A stretch of 64,000 nt of DNA from Achromobacter deleyi (lineage in GTDB: Bacteria; Pseudomonadota; Gammaproteobacteria; Burkholderiales; Burkholderiaceae_B), in contig NZ_CP065997.1 of assembly GCF_016127315.1 (NCBI RefSeq), positions 6,923,273-6,987,272 on the forward strand. Reading direction: 5' to 3'. The position numbers and the translations under genes are program-made. The stretch's first letter is position 1; every line of letters starts with the position of its first letter. A model generated the notes under the pieces. The model was not told the DNA's origin and ran no database searches. It saw nothing but the letters and a program-made list of their open reading frames with translations. This document shows positions 16,085-26,693 of the stretch, piece after piece.

Positions 16085-17371
16085 ATGCCCGCCGCCGGCA
16101 CCTGGCGCCAGCGGACGGCGCAAGCGCTGGGGATCCTGCCCGGCGAACTGGTCGCGGGCGCCTGCGGCTTCGCCTTCTTCTTTTTCCTGTTCTGCGGCTA
16201 TTTCATGCTGCGACCGATCCGCGAGACCCTGGGCATCCAGGCCGGCGTCGACCAGCTGCAATGGCTGTTCACCGCCACCTTCCTCGCCATGCTGGCGGTG
16301 GTGCCGCTGTTCGGCTGGCTGTCGGCCCGGGTGTCGCGCGCGACGCTGGTGACCTGGGCCTACACGGTGTTCGCCGCCACCATGGCCGGCTACGCGGGGC
16401 TGTTCCACTGGCAACCCGATGGCGTCTGGGCGGCGCGCAGCTTCTACGTGTGGCTGTCGGTCTTCAATCTGTTCGTGGTCTCGCTCGGCTGGAGCCTGAT
16501 GGCCGACGTCTTCCGCATGGAGTCGGCCAAGCGCCTGTTCGCCTTCATTGCCGCCGGCGCCAGCGCCGGCGGCTTGTGCGGCCCCCTGCTGGGCGGCCTG
16601 TTGGCGGGCACGCTCGGCGCAGCGGGCCTGCTGCTGCTGTCGGCGTTGCTGTTAACGGCCACGCTGCCGCTCAAGCGCTGGCTGCTGCGCTGGCGCGCCG
16701 CGACCCGCCCCGAGGACGAGACCGCCGAACTGGCGCGTCCGATCCCGGGCGCCATGCTGGCGGGGCTGTCGCGCGTGTTCCAGTCGCCCTACCTGCTGGG
16801 CATTGCCGTGCTGGTGCTGCTGCTGGCCACCCTCAGCACCTTCCTGTACATGGAGCAGGCGCGGCTGGTGGCCGATACCTTCCCGGACAAGGCGCAGCGC
16901 ATCCGCGTCTTCGCCACGCTGGACTTCATCGTGCAGGCCCTGGCGCTGCTGTCGCAGCTGTTCCTGACCGGCCGCGTCGCCGCCTGGCTGGGCGTGCGCT
17001 TCCTGATGGCGGCGGTGCCGCTGGCGATGGCGCTGGCGTTCCTGGCGCTGGCGGCCTACCCGGTGTTCGCGGTGCTTGCCGTGGCCATGATCCTGCGGCG
17101 CGCCGGCGAATACGCCCTGGTCAAGCCGGGACGCGAAATGCTGTTCACTGCGGTCCCGCCCGAGGACAAGTACAAGACCAAGAACGCCATCGACACGGTG
17201 GTCTATCGCGCCGGCGACGCGGCCAGCGGCTGGGTCAAGGCCGGGGTCGATGCGCTGGGCCACGGCGTGGCGCTGATCGCCCTGCTGGGCGCGCTGTGCG
17301 CGCTGGCCGCGGCGGCGCTCGGCTACGGACTGGGGCGCAAGGCCGACCGGCAGGCGCCACCGCAGCCTTAG
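16085..17371 (+). CDS. MFS-type transporter, nucleotide-transporter-like
   Basis: A 428-residue inner-membrane protein with about 12 membrane segments. The opening 'GILPGELVAGACGFAFFFFLFCGYFMLRPIRETLG' and 'MADVFRMESAKRLFAFIAAGASAGGLCGPLLGG' resemble the Npt/Tlc-related MFS proteins common in free-living proteobacteria. These are not proven nucleotide exchangers outside intracellular bacteria. It is tightly coupled to the aldo/keto reductase gene, so the two may act on the same compound (inference). Confidence 0.82.
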   Translation: MPAAGTWRQRTAQALGILPGELVAGACGFAFFFFLFCGYFMLRPIRETLGIQAGVDQLQWLFTATFLAMLAVVPLFGWLSARVSRATLVTWAYTVFAATMAGYAGLFHWQPDGVWAARSFYVWLSVFNLFVVSLGWSLMADVFRMESAKRLFAFIAAGASAGGLCGPLLGGLLAGTLGAAGLLLLSALLLTATLPLKRWLLRWRAATRPEDETAELARPIPGAMLAGLSRVFQSPYLLGIAVLVLLLATLSTFLYMEQARLVADTFPDKAQRIRVFATLDFIVQALALLSQLFLTGRVAAWLGVRFLMAAVPLAMALAFLALAAYPVFAVLAVAMILRRAGEYALVKPGREMLFTAVPPEDKYKTKNAIDTVVYRAGDAASGWVKAGVDALGHGVALIALLGALCALAAAALGYGLGRKADRQAPPQP

Positions 17372-17461
17372 CTTTCACCGAACAACCATCTTAGAAAACC
17401 AAACGGATTCCCGGCGCGGCCGCCGCACAATAGCGCAGCCCTCAACGTTCCGGGAATCGTC

Positions 17462-18424
17462 ATGAAACGCTCCGCCCGCCTTGCCGCCCTGTTGCTCTGC
17501 CTGACCGCGCAGCCCGCGCTGGCCGAATACCCGGAACGGGCGATCACGATGATCGTGCCGGCCGCCGCCGGCGGCAACGCCGACATCACCGCCCGGCTCG
17601 TCGGCCAGGAAATGAGCCGCGTGCTGGGCCAGCCGGTGGTGATCGAAAACCGCGTCGGCGCGGGCGGCCGCATCGGCACCCAGGCGCTGGTGCGCGCGGC
17701 GGCCGACGGCTACACCATCGGCTATGCGCATGTCGGCACGCTGGTGCTGCATCGCTACCTCTTCAAACAGCAACTGTACAACCTGGACCGCGACATCACG
17801 CCGATCGGGCTGGTGGCCGAAACCCCCAACGTCATCGTCGTCAACGCCGCCTCGCCCTATCGCGACCTGAAGAGCTTCATCGACGCCAGCCGCGCCCAGC
17901 CCGACCGCCTGACCATGACGTCGGCCGATCCCGGCACCACCAGCGAAGTCGGCGTCAAGCTGTTCATCGCCCAGACCGGCGCGGCGGTGCGGCAGATTCC
18001 CTACAAGGCCACCGCAGCGCAACTGGCCGACCTGCTGGGCGGCCACGTCGATTCGATGATGGAGAACCTGCCGCCCCTGATCGGCAACCTGAAGGATGGC
18101 CGCCTGCGCGCGCTGGCGGTCACCACCAAGGCCCGCGCCGCCTCCAACCCGGACGTGCCGACGGTGGCCGAGCAAGGCTATCCCGACTACGAGCAATCGG
18201 CCTGGAGCGCGCTGGTGGCGCCGGCCGGCACGCCGCCCGCCGTCATCGCGCGACTGAACGCGGCGATGAATGCCGCGCTGCGCGCCGAGCCTGTCGCCCG
18301 CGAACTGCGCAGCCGCTCCCAGGAACCGCTCGGCGGCACGCCCGCCGACGTCCAGACCCAGATTCAGAAGGAACTGCCCAAATGGGAACACCTCATCAAG
18401 GCCGCCGGCACCACGCTGGATTGA
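17462..18424 (+). CDS. Bug family tripartite tricarboxylate transporter substrate-binding protein
   Basis: A 320-residue periplasmic binding protein of the TctC/Bug family, which is greatly expanded in Bordetella and relatives. A signal peptide ends at 'PALA-EYPERAITMIVPAAAGGNADITARL'. The family motifs 'PVVIENRVGAGGRIGTQALVRAAADGYT' and 'KWEHLIKAAGTTLD' at the end are clear. No TctA/TctB membrane genes are adjacent, so it is an orphan Bug protein. It heads a compact three-gene cluster with an aspartoacylase-like hydrolase and a PLP enzyme, suggesting that its ligand is their substrate. Confidence 0.9.
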   Translation: MKRSARLAALLLCLTAQPALAEYPERAITMIVPAAAGGNADITARLVGQEMSRVLGQPVVIENRVGAGGRIGTQALVRAAADGYTIGYAHVGTLVLHRYLFKQQLYNLDRDITPIGLVAETPNVIVVNAASPYRDLKSFIDASRAQPDRLTMTSADPGTTSEVGVKLFIAQTGAAVRQIPYKATAAQLADLLGGHVDSMMENLPPLIGNLKDGRLRALAVTTKARAASNPDVPTVAEQGYPDYEQSAWSALVAPAGTPPAVIARLNAAMNAALRAEPVARELRSRSQEPLGGTPADVQTQIQKELPKWEHLIKAAGTTLD

Positions 18425-18455
18425 CCCCCCATCGCCCGCAACCGGAAGGCACGCC

Positions 18456-19433
18456 ATGATCAAGGTGAGCCGCGAAGACTTCACCTGCGCCGCGGCGACC
18501 AACGCCTCGGCCTACCGGCGCGTCACCATCCCGGTGCTGAAGATCGAGGCCGGCCCCGGGCCGGCCGTGGCGCTGATGGCCGGCGTGCATGGCGACGAAT
18601 GGGAAGGCCAGGCGGCCATCCTGCAGCTCTGGCAACTGCTGCCGGGCGTCCTGCAGCGCGGCACGGTCTACCTGCTGCCCGCCGCCAACGCCGAGGCCTC
18701 GCTGGCCGGCACCCGCCTGTCGCCTTCCGACGGCGGCAACCTGAACCGCGCCTTCCTCGGCGCGCCGGCGCGCGGCTATACCGAGAGCGTGGCCGCCGCC
18801 CTGGAGGCCCGGCTGCTGCCGCGCATCCAGGCGCTGGTGGACGTCCACAGCGGCGGCGCGTCGCTGCGCTACCTGCCGTCCTCGGTCATCACCCGCTACG
18901 GCGACGACGCCTATGATGCACGGCTGCCGGCCCTGGCCCGCGCCTTCGGCATGCCGCATTGCGTGTTCTTCCGCGGCGGCGAATCCGGCTCGATGCCGGC
19001 CGCCGCCAGCCGCCTGGGCGTGCTGCGCCTGAGCGCGGAAATCGGCGGCGGCGGCGAAACCTCCCGCGCGCTGGTGGAACGCTGCCGCGACGGCCTGCTC
19101 GGCTGCCTGGCGGAGCTGGGCCTGCTGGCCGCCGCCGCGCCGCGCCAACCGGCCCCGTCGCTGCACGACCTGGACGCGCCTGCCGCCACCCTGCGCGGCC
19201 GCGAGCCCGGCGTGTTCATTCCCGCCGTCGACCTCGGCCAGACCGTGACCGCCGGCCAGACCATCGGCCAGCTCATCGAACCCGCTCGCCCCGACCTGCC
19301 TGCGCGCGCCCTCGCCAGCCCGCAGGCCGGCACCGTCGTCTGCCTGCGCGCCATCGCCCGCAGCGACGACGGCGACTGCCTGCTGCAGGTCGCGCCCGCC
19401 CTTCCCCTGGACTCCCTTGCCTCGTTGTACTGA
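18456..19433 (+). CDS. succinylglutamate desuccinylase/aspartoacylase family hydrolase
   Basis: A 325-residue zinc-dependent M14-like hydrolase of the AstE/AspA family. The N-terminal zinc motif 'MAGVHGDEWEGQ' (His and Glu ligands), the 'NAEASLAGTRLSPSDGGNLNRAFLG' segment and 'VDVHSGGASLRYLP' are visible. A C-terminal beta domain follows ('PGVFIPAVDLGQTVTAGQTIGQLIEP'). Such enzymes hydrolyse N-acyl amino acids or related amides. The ATG at 18456 follows GGAAGG; the longer frame upstream overlaps the Bug gene. The PLP gene begins 3 bases after its stop, so the two are an operon. The substrate is not known. Confidence 0.86.
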   Translation: MIKVSREDFTCAAATNASAYRRVTIPVLKIEAGPGPAVALMAGVHGDEWEGQAAILQLWQLLPGVLQRGTVYLLPAANAEASLAGTRLSPSDGGNLNRAFLGAPARGYTESVAAALEARLLPRIQALVDVHSGGASLRYLPSSVITRYGDDAYDARLPALARAFGMPHCVFFRGGESGSMPAAASRLGVLRLSAEIGGGGETSRALVERCRDGLLGCLAELGLLAAAAPRQPAPSLHDLDAPAATLRGREPGVFIPAVDLGQTVTAGQTIGQLIEPARPDLPARALASPQAGTVVCLRAIARSDDGDCLLQVAPALPLDSLASLY

Positions 19434-19436
19434 CCC

Positions 19437-20534
19437 ATGCAGATGAACCCCCGCTTGTCCGGCCTGCGCTGCATCCGCTGCGACAGCCGCCTGCCGCCCG
19501 CCGACTACCCGGAAGGCTGCCCGCACTGCCTGGAGGCCGGCCATCCCGCGACGCTGGAATGCCAGTACGACGCGATGCCCGGCGACGCGATCGACCTGCC
19601 CGTGCTCGACGCCGTCACGCTCGGCGAAGGCGCCACGCCCTGCCTGGACGCGCCCGCGCTGGCGCAGGCCGAGGGCGTGGGCCGGCTCTGGCTCAAATGC
19701 GAAAGCGCCAACCCCACCGGCAGCCACAAGGACCGCATGGCCGCGCAACTGGTGTCGCGCGCCCGGCTGACCGGCGCCACGCGCGTGGCCGCGGCCTCCA
19801 GCGGCAACGCCGGCGTCTCGCTGGCGGCCTATTGCGCCGCCGCCGGCCTGCAGGCCGACATCGCCATCACCCGCAACTGTCCGCCGTTGCAGCGCGACGC
19901 CATGCAACGCTTCGGCGCCCGCCTGACCGCGTTCGACGACAGCCTGGGCCGCTGGCCTCATGTCGCCGACCTGTGCCGCAACCAGGGCGCCTTCGCCGGC
20001 ACCAACTACCTCAATCCGCCGGTCGGCACGCATGCCTACGGCGTCGAAGGCTACAAGCCGATCGCGCGGGAATTGTTCGACCACTGCGGCCTGCCCACCG
20101 ATATCGTCGTGCCGACCGCGCGCGGCGACCTGCTGTGGGGCATCCTGCTGGGCTGGCAGCAACTGCTGCGCGCCGGTCGCATCCCGCGCCTGCCACGGCT
20201 GCATGCGGTCGAGCCGTACGCCCGCCTGTCGCGGGCGCGCGCCGCGGGCGATGCGCGCGGCCTGTGGGAAGGCGCCACCGACCAATACTCGATCGCCGGC
20301 GGCACGGTCACGCTGCAATCGCTGGAGGCGCTGGCGCGCTCGGGCGGCTCGCCGGTCGAGGTCACCGATGCCGCCGCCGCCCAGGCGCAACAGCGCCTGG
20401 AACGCCTCGGGCTGGCCACGGAGCTGTCATCGGCCGCCGCGCTGGCGGCGGTCACGCGGCTGCGCCGGGCGGGCCAGCTGGATGCGGAATCATCGGTGGT
20501 GCTGATCCTGACGGCGGACGGCCGCCGCGGTTAA
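19437..20534 (+). CDS. threonine synthase-like PLP-dependent enzyme
   Basis: A 365-residue fold-type II PLP enzyme. An N-terminal zinc-ribbon-like part (LRCIRCDSRLPP...GCPHC) resembles threonine synthase. The PLP lysine is in 'NPTGSHKDRMA', and 'AASSGNAGVSLAAY' binds the cofactor phosphate. The C terminus is shorter than that of biosynthetic threonine synthases. It is coupled to an aspartoacylase-like gene and a Bug binding protein, so a role in beta- or gamma-elimination during amino acid catabolism is more likely than threonine synthesis (inference). A LysR gene converges from the other side. Confidence 0.8.
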   Translation: MQMNPRLSGLRCIRCDSRLPPADYPEGCPHCLEAGHPATLECQYDAMPGDAIDLPVLDAVTLGEGATPCLDAPALAQAEGVGRLWLKCESANPTGSHKDRMAAQLVSRARLTGATRVAAASSGNAGVSLAAYCAAAGLQADIAITRNCPPLQRDAMQRFGARLTAFDDSLGRWPHVADLCRNQGAFAGTNYLNPPVGTHAYGVEGYKPIARELFDHCGLPTDIVVPTARGDLLWGILLGWQQLLRAGRIPRLPRLHAVEPYARLSRARAAGDARGLWEGATDQYSIAGGTVTLQSLEALARSGGSPVEVTDAAAAQAQQRLERLGLATELSSAAALAAVTRLRRAGQLDAESSVVLILTADGRRG

Positions 20535-20604
20535 CGCCTGCTCGCACGGAAAGGAACCCGGCCCAGGGCGAGAGCAAAGACAACGACTGCCCGAGGCGCG
20601 CCCC

Positions 20605-21522
20605 TCAGCCACGTTTGACGCCGTAGCGTTCCACCAATGGCGCCAACGCGGCGCGCAGGCAGGTCGCCCAGTACTTGCCGGCCTCCGACAGCGGCCGGCT
20701 GCCATGCAGGATCATGTGGCATTCGAAATGCACCGGCGCCGCCAGCGGCCGGTGGCACAACCCGGCGGCTTCCAGCCCCACCGCGGTGGCGGGGTTGGCG
20801 ATGCCGACGCCATGGCCCGCCAGCGCCAGCTGGCACACCGTGCTCGAATACGGCGTCTCGATCGCGACGCGCAGGCTGAGGCCGGCCTGCAGCACCAGTG
20901 CGTCAAGCCGCTGGCGCGAGGCGTCCTCGGCGTTCAGGGCGATCACGTCCACTTCGGCCAGTTGCGCCAAGCCGACCTGCTCCAGGCGCGCCAGCGGATG
21001 GCCCTCGGGAAATACCGTCACGGCTCGCAGGCTGGCCAGGCGATGGCCGCGCAGGCCCTCCAGTTCCGACTCGTCGGCCACGGCGGCCAGATCGAGTTCA
21101 CCCGACACCACCATGTCGCGCAGCGTGTTCGAATCCCGGATCTGCAGATACAGCGGCGTGTCCGGATAACGCTCGCGAAAGCGCGCAATGGTGTCGCTGA
21201 CGACCGCCCCGCTGTAGGCGTGGATGCAGCCGATGCGCAGGCGCGGCTGGGCAGCGCCGCGGATCGCGCGGATCTTGCGGCCCAGGCTTTCCAGGCCGAC
21301 GTTCAGGCGACGGATTTCCTCGTACAGCAGCGTGGCCTCGGGCGTGCGCTGCATGCGCTGGCGCACGCGTTCGAACAGCCGCAATTCGATGCTGGCCTCG
21401 AGCGCGGCCAGCGTGGCGCTGACGGTAGCCGGCGACACGTCGAGCCGCCGGGCCGCGGCGGTCACGCTTTCCGTTTCATAGACGGTACGGAAGGTCTCGA
21501 CCTGTTTGAGCGTGAAGGTCAT
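20605..21522 (-). CDS. LysR family transcriptional regulator
   Basis: A 305-residue LysR-type regulator with N-terminal helix-turn-helix ('MTFTLKQVETFRTVYETESVTAAARRLDVSPATVSATLAALEA') and an effector domain starting near 'AAQPRLRIGCIHAYSGAVV'. It converges on the Bug/aspartoacylase/PLP cluster with 70 bases between stops and lies 19 bases downstream of recO on the same strand. It could regulate the catabolic cluster, although LysR regulators are more often divergent from their targets. It could also be transcribed by read-through from the era-recO operon. Confidence 0.87.
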   Translation of the reverse strand: MTFTLKQVETFRTVYETESVTAAARRLDVSPATVSATLAALEASIELRLFERVRQRMQRTPEATLLYEEIRRLNVGLESLGRKIRAIRGAAQPRLRIGCIHAYSGAVVSDTIARFRERYPDTPLYLQIRDSNTLRDMVVSGELDLAAVADESELEGLRGHRLASLRAVTVFPEGHPLARLEQVGLAQLAEVDVIALNAEDASRQRLDALVLQAGLSLRVAIETPYSSTVCQLALAGHGVGIANPATAVGLEAAGLCHRPLAAPVHFECHMILHGSRPLSEAGKYWATCLRAALAPLVERYGVKRG

Positions 21523-21541
21523 GGCCGGACGCGCCGCGGCT

Positions 21542-22129
21542 TCAGATGCGCTGCAGGTCCATCAGCACCCGGCGCGTGGCCAGGGGCCGGCCCGCCAGGT
21601 TCTCGGCCAGGCGTTCGCGCAGGTCGCGGCGCAGCGCCGGCTCGATGACGGGGTCGTCGAAATCGGGTTCGGCCTCGTCCACGCCGTAACCGGTTTCGCG
21701 CAGCAGCGTCCACTCGAAGCGGCGCAAGGCGCCAGCCGCGCGCGTGCCGCCCGACAACTGCTGCAGCGCCATGTCATAGGCATCGAACAGCAGCGGATGG
21801 GCGTCTTCGCGCGGCAGCAGCCGCAGCAGCAGTTCATTCATGTACCACGCCGACATCAGCGCGGTGCCGCTCAGGGCGCGCACGCCCATGATCTCGGCGC
21901 GGGTCAGGGTCTTGACCTCGCCGTTGCCGGTCCAGGACAGCAGCAGCGGCTGGAACGCCGACAGCACCGGACGCAGCACGGAATACGGGCGCTTGGCGCC
22001 CTTGGCGACCATGGCGACACAGCCGTGGTCGCGGGAGAAAGTCTGAACGATGAGGGACGTCTCGCGCCACGCCGTGGCGTGGAGCATGTATCCCGGGCGA
22101 TCCTGGACGCGAGGCGCCCGTCTACTCAT
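21542..22129 (-). CDS. recO: DNA repair protein RecO, shorter than usual
   Basis: A 195-residue RecO. RecO helps load RecA on SSB-coated gaps with RecR. The N-terminal OB domain is clear ('QDRPGYMLHATAWRETSLIVQTFSRDHGCVAMVAKGAKRPYSVLRPVL') and so is the central helical part ('FEWTLLRETGYG'). After that the protein goes quickly to its end (RRVLMDLQRI), skipping roughly 40-50 residues found in 240-residue homologues, including the usual middle of the C-terminal domain. The ATG at 22129 overlaps the end of era by 8 bases, so translation is coupled. Whether the short form is functional is open. Confidence 0.86.
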   Translation of the reverse strand: MSRRAPRVQDRPGYMLHATAWRETSLIVQTFSRDHGCVAMVAKGAKRPYSVLRPVLSAFQPLLLSWTGNGEVKTLTRAEIMGVRALSGTALMSAWYMNELLLRLLPREDAHPLLFDAYDMALQQLSGGTRAAGALRRFEWTLLRETGYGVDEAEPDFDDPVIEPALRRDLRERLAENLAGRPLATRRVLMDLQRI

Positions 22130-23012
22130 AGCCCAGGTCGCGCAGCGCACTCTCGCGGTCGGACCAGCCCTTGCGCACCTTGATGTAGATCTCCAGGTGC
22201 ACCGGCTTGTCCAGCAGCTTGGCGATGTCCTGCCGCGCCTCGGAGGCGATGCGCTTCATGTGCATGCCGCCGGTGCCCAGCAGGATGGGCTTGTGGCTGT
22301 CGCGCTCCACCACGACGCAGGCGGCGATGCGCGCGCCCTTGTCGGTCTCTTCCCATTGCTCGATCACGACCGTACAGCCGTAGGGCAGTTCATCGCCCAC
22401 CAGGCGGAAGATCTTCTCGCGCACCAGCTCGGCCGCGATGAAGCGCATCGGCCGGTCGGTCAGGGTGTCTTCCTCGAACATCGGCTCGCCTTCCGGCAGG
22501 CGCGCCGCGATTTCCTGCAGCAACTGGTCGAGCTGCTGGTTCTTGGTGGCGCTGACGGGCACCACGGCGCCGAACGGATGCAGCGCCATGATCTTCGAGA
22601 CGAAGGCGAACAGCTCGTCGCGGTTCTTCAGCGCGTCGATCTTGCTGACGACCAGGATAGTGCGTTCCGGCGCCGGCAGCAGCGGCAGCAGCTTGGCGTC
22701 GCCCTCCGACCACTTGCCGGCCTCGACCACATGCACCACCACGTCGACGTCGGCCAGCGCCTGCGTCACGACGCGATTCATCATGCGGTTCATGGCGCCG
22801 CCGTGGCGCGTCTGGAAACCGGGCGTATCGACGAACACGAACTGTTCGTGGTCGCGCGTCAGCACCCCATGGATGCGGTGGCGCGTGGTCTGCGCCTTGC
22901 GCGACACGATGGAAATCTTGGAACCGATCAGCGCGTTCGTCAGCGTGGACTTGCCCACATTGGGGCGGCCGACGATGGCCACGAAACCGGTACGGAAAGG
23001 GGTATCGCTCAT
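22122..23012 (-). CDS. era: GTPase Era
   Basis: A 296-residue essential GTPase that binds the 3' end of 16S rRNA and promotes 30S subunit maturation. The G domain has G1 GRPNVGKST (15-23), G3 DTPG (62-65) and a G4 motif SKID (123-126) in place of NKxD. A C-terminal KH domain follows ('[26 protein letters not shown]'). The gene overlaps the end of rnc by 4 bases and the start of recO by 8 bases, within the conserved lepA-lepB-rnc-era-recO block. Confidence 0.96.
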   Translation of the reverse strand: MSDTPFRTGFVAIVGRPNVGKSTLTNALIGSKISIVSRKAQTTRHRIHGVLTRDHEQFVFVDTPGFQTRHGGAMNRMMNRVVTQALADVDVVVHVVEAGKWSEGDAKLLPLLPAPERTILVVSKIDALKNRDELFAFVSKIMALHPFGAVVPVSATKNQQLDQLLQEIAARLPEGEPMFEEDTLTDRPMRFIAAELVREKIFRLVGDELPYGCTVVIEQWEETDKGARIAACVVVERDSHKPILLGTGGMHMKRIASEARQDIAKLLDKPVHLEIYIKVRKGWSDRESALRDLGYE

Positions 23013-23770
23013 TTAGTCTCTTGGGACACTGCCACGGGCAGCGACAACTGCGCGGTCTTGCGCGCCTTGCCCGACTTGCGGGCGGCCTTGGACGCCGGGC
23101 TGATGGCCTGCGCTGCCTCCAGCGCCAGCTTGGCGGCCGACTGCTCCGCCGCGCGGCGGCTGGCGCCGGGCGCGTTCACCTTGATCTCCAGCGCCGGAAT
23201 GGCGCATTCGACCTCGAACTGCTGGCTGTGGGCGGCGCCGTGCGTGGCCACCACGGTGTACACGGGCAAGGCCAGCTTGCGGCCTTGCAGGAATTCCTGC
23301 AGCAAGGTCTTGGCGTCCTTGCCCAGGGTCTTGGGATCGACCGAGGCCAATACCGGCTGATACTGGCGCACGATCACGCGACGGGCGGCGTCGAAACCGG
23401 CGTCCAGGAACACGGCGCCGAACAGGGCTTCGACCGTGTCGGCCAGGATCGACGGACGGCGGAAACCGCCGCTCTTCAATTCGCCTTCGCCCAGGCGCAG
23501 GTATTGGGACAGCTCCAGGCGCTGGGCGATGTCCGCCAGCGAGGCCTGCTTGACCAGGTTGGCGCGCAGGCGCGACAGGTCGCCCTCGTCGATTTTCGCG
23601 TAACGCTCGAACAGCATCGCCGCGACGACGAAGTTGAGCACGGAATCCCCGAGGAATTCCAGGCGCTCGTTGTGGCGCGCACCATGGCTGCGATGGGTCA
23701 ACGCCTGTTCAAGCAGTGCTGAATCACTGAAGTGGTGATCCAGCCGGTTTTCTAGCGTGGCTAGCGACAT
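23009..23770 (-). CDS. rnc: ribonuclease III
   Basis: A 253-residue double-stranded RNA endonuclease that processes rRNA precursors and many mRNAs. The catalytic signature [12 protein letters not shown] is at residues 34-45, and the double-stranded RNA-binding domain occupies about residues 155-225 ('[23 protein letters not shown]'). The C terminus carries a basic, lysine-rich tail ('[13 protein letters not shown]') longer than in E. coli, which may add RNA contacts. It lies between lepB and era with a 4-base overlap to era. Confidence 0.96.
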   Translation of the reverse strand: MSLATLENRLDHHFSDSALLEQALTHRSHGARHNERLEFLGDSVLNFVVAAMLFERYAKIDEGDLSRLRANLVKQASLADIAQRLELSQYLRLGEGELKSGGFRRPSILADTVEALFGAVFLDAGFDAARRVIVRQYQPVLASVDPKTLGKDAKTLLQEFLQGRKLALPVYTVVATHGAAHSQQFEVECAIPALEIKVNAPGASRRAAEQSAAKLALEAAQAISPASKAARKSGKARKTAQLSLPVAVSQETK

Positions 23771-23772
23771 AA

Positions 23773-24657
23773 TCAGTTGAACCGGCCGATGCGGCTGAGA
23801 TCGCTGAAATTCATCCAGATGAAGAAGGCCTTCCCGACGATATTGGATTCCGGCACGAAACCCCAGTATCGGCTGTCGGCGCTGTTATCCCGATTATCGC
23901 CCATGGCGAAGTATTGCCCCTCGGGTACTTTGCAGCGTACCCCATCGCGGGAATATTGGCAGTTCCCGAGGTTGGGAAATTGGTACTGCGGACGATATTC
24001 CTGCGGCCGGCTCTCATCTAGCAGGATATTGTGACTAACGTCGCCCAATTTCTCTTTATATTGTGCGATATACGAGACACGGTCGGGCTCGAAATAGTCG
24101 CCGGCGCGCTCATGCGGCACCAATTGACCATTCACGTACAGTTTTTTGTCGATGTAGGCGATTTCATCACCGGGCAGGCCGACCACGCGCTTGATGTAGT
24201 CGACGTCCGGATCCACGGGATAGCGGAACACGAACACGTCGCCGCGCTGCGGCTTGCCGATCTCGACGACCTTCTTGTCGATCACCGGCAGGCGCAGGCC
24301 ATAGCTGAACTTGTTCACCAGGATCAGGTCGCCGGATTGCAGCGTCGGCAGCATCGAGCCCGACGGAATGCGGAACGGCTCCACCACGAACGAGCGCAGC
24401 ACGAACACGAACAGGATCACCGGGAAGAAGCTGACCGCGTATTCGATCCACCACGGCACGCGGCGGGCCTTGTCGCCGGCCTCGCGCCGCAGGCGTTCGG
24501 CTTCTTGCGCGTCTCCGACCAGCGCCGCGTCGTACTGCGCCATCGCCTCTTGCGCCCGGCGCTCGCGGCCGCGCCGCAATACGGCCAGATCGAGCGCCCA
24601 GATGATGCCGGTCAACACCAGCAGAACAAACAGGATCAGGGCAAAGTTCCAACTCAT
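23773..24657 (-). CDS. lepB: signal peptidase I
   Basis: A 294-residue inner-membrane protease that removes signal peptides from exported proteins. Two N-terminal membrane segments are present (about 5-27 and 72-92). The catalytic serine is residue 101 in IPSGSM and the catalytic lysine is residue 156 in DYIKR, followed by the conserved VGLPGD. The C-terminal box '[17 protein letters not shown]' is intact. It lies 22 bases after lepA. The 3' third of the gene uses noticeably more A/T-ending codons than the first part or the neighbouring genes. Confidence 0.96.
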   Translation of the reverse strand: MSWNFALILFVLLVLTGIIWALDLAVLRRGRERRAQEAMAQYDAALVGDAQEAERLRREAGDKARRVPWWIEYAVSFFPVILFVFVLRSFVVEPFRIPSGSMLPTLQSGDLILVNKFSYGLRLPVIDKKVVEIGKPQRGDVFVFRYPVDPDVDYIKRVVGLPGDEIAYIDKKLYVNGQLVPHERAGDYFEPDRVSYIAQYKEKLGDVSHNILLDESRPQEYRPQYQFPNLGNCQYSRDGVRCKVPEGQYFAMGDNRDNSADSRYWGFVPESNIVGKAFFIWMNFSDLSRIGRFN

Positions 24658-24679
24658 CAGCTAACCGCCTTCTCGGGTT

Positions 24680-26473
<1,794 letters not shown>

Positions 26474-26693
26474 GCTTGATTTTAAAAGGGACGGAACATT
26501 CGGCAAACTGCCGGAAGACGCCGCCACCAGGGTAGGCACGGCTGACGGGTTAGGGCCACTCGGCCGGAACGCCTGCCGCCGGGCCACGCTTGGCGCGGGC
26601 TGCGGGCGGCATCTGGCGGGGGTCCGGGCAAAAACGAGGGGGCGCCAGGCGCCCCCTCTTGCGGCAACCAGCCATTTTAGCCGGTCTTGGGCC

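Noticed and set aside
18396-20390. 664-residue minus-strand frame opposite the aspartoacylase and PLP genes
   Set aside because: Antisense shadow of two genes with clear active-site motifs.
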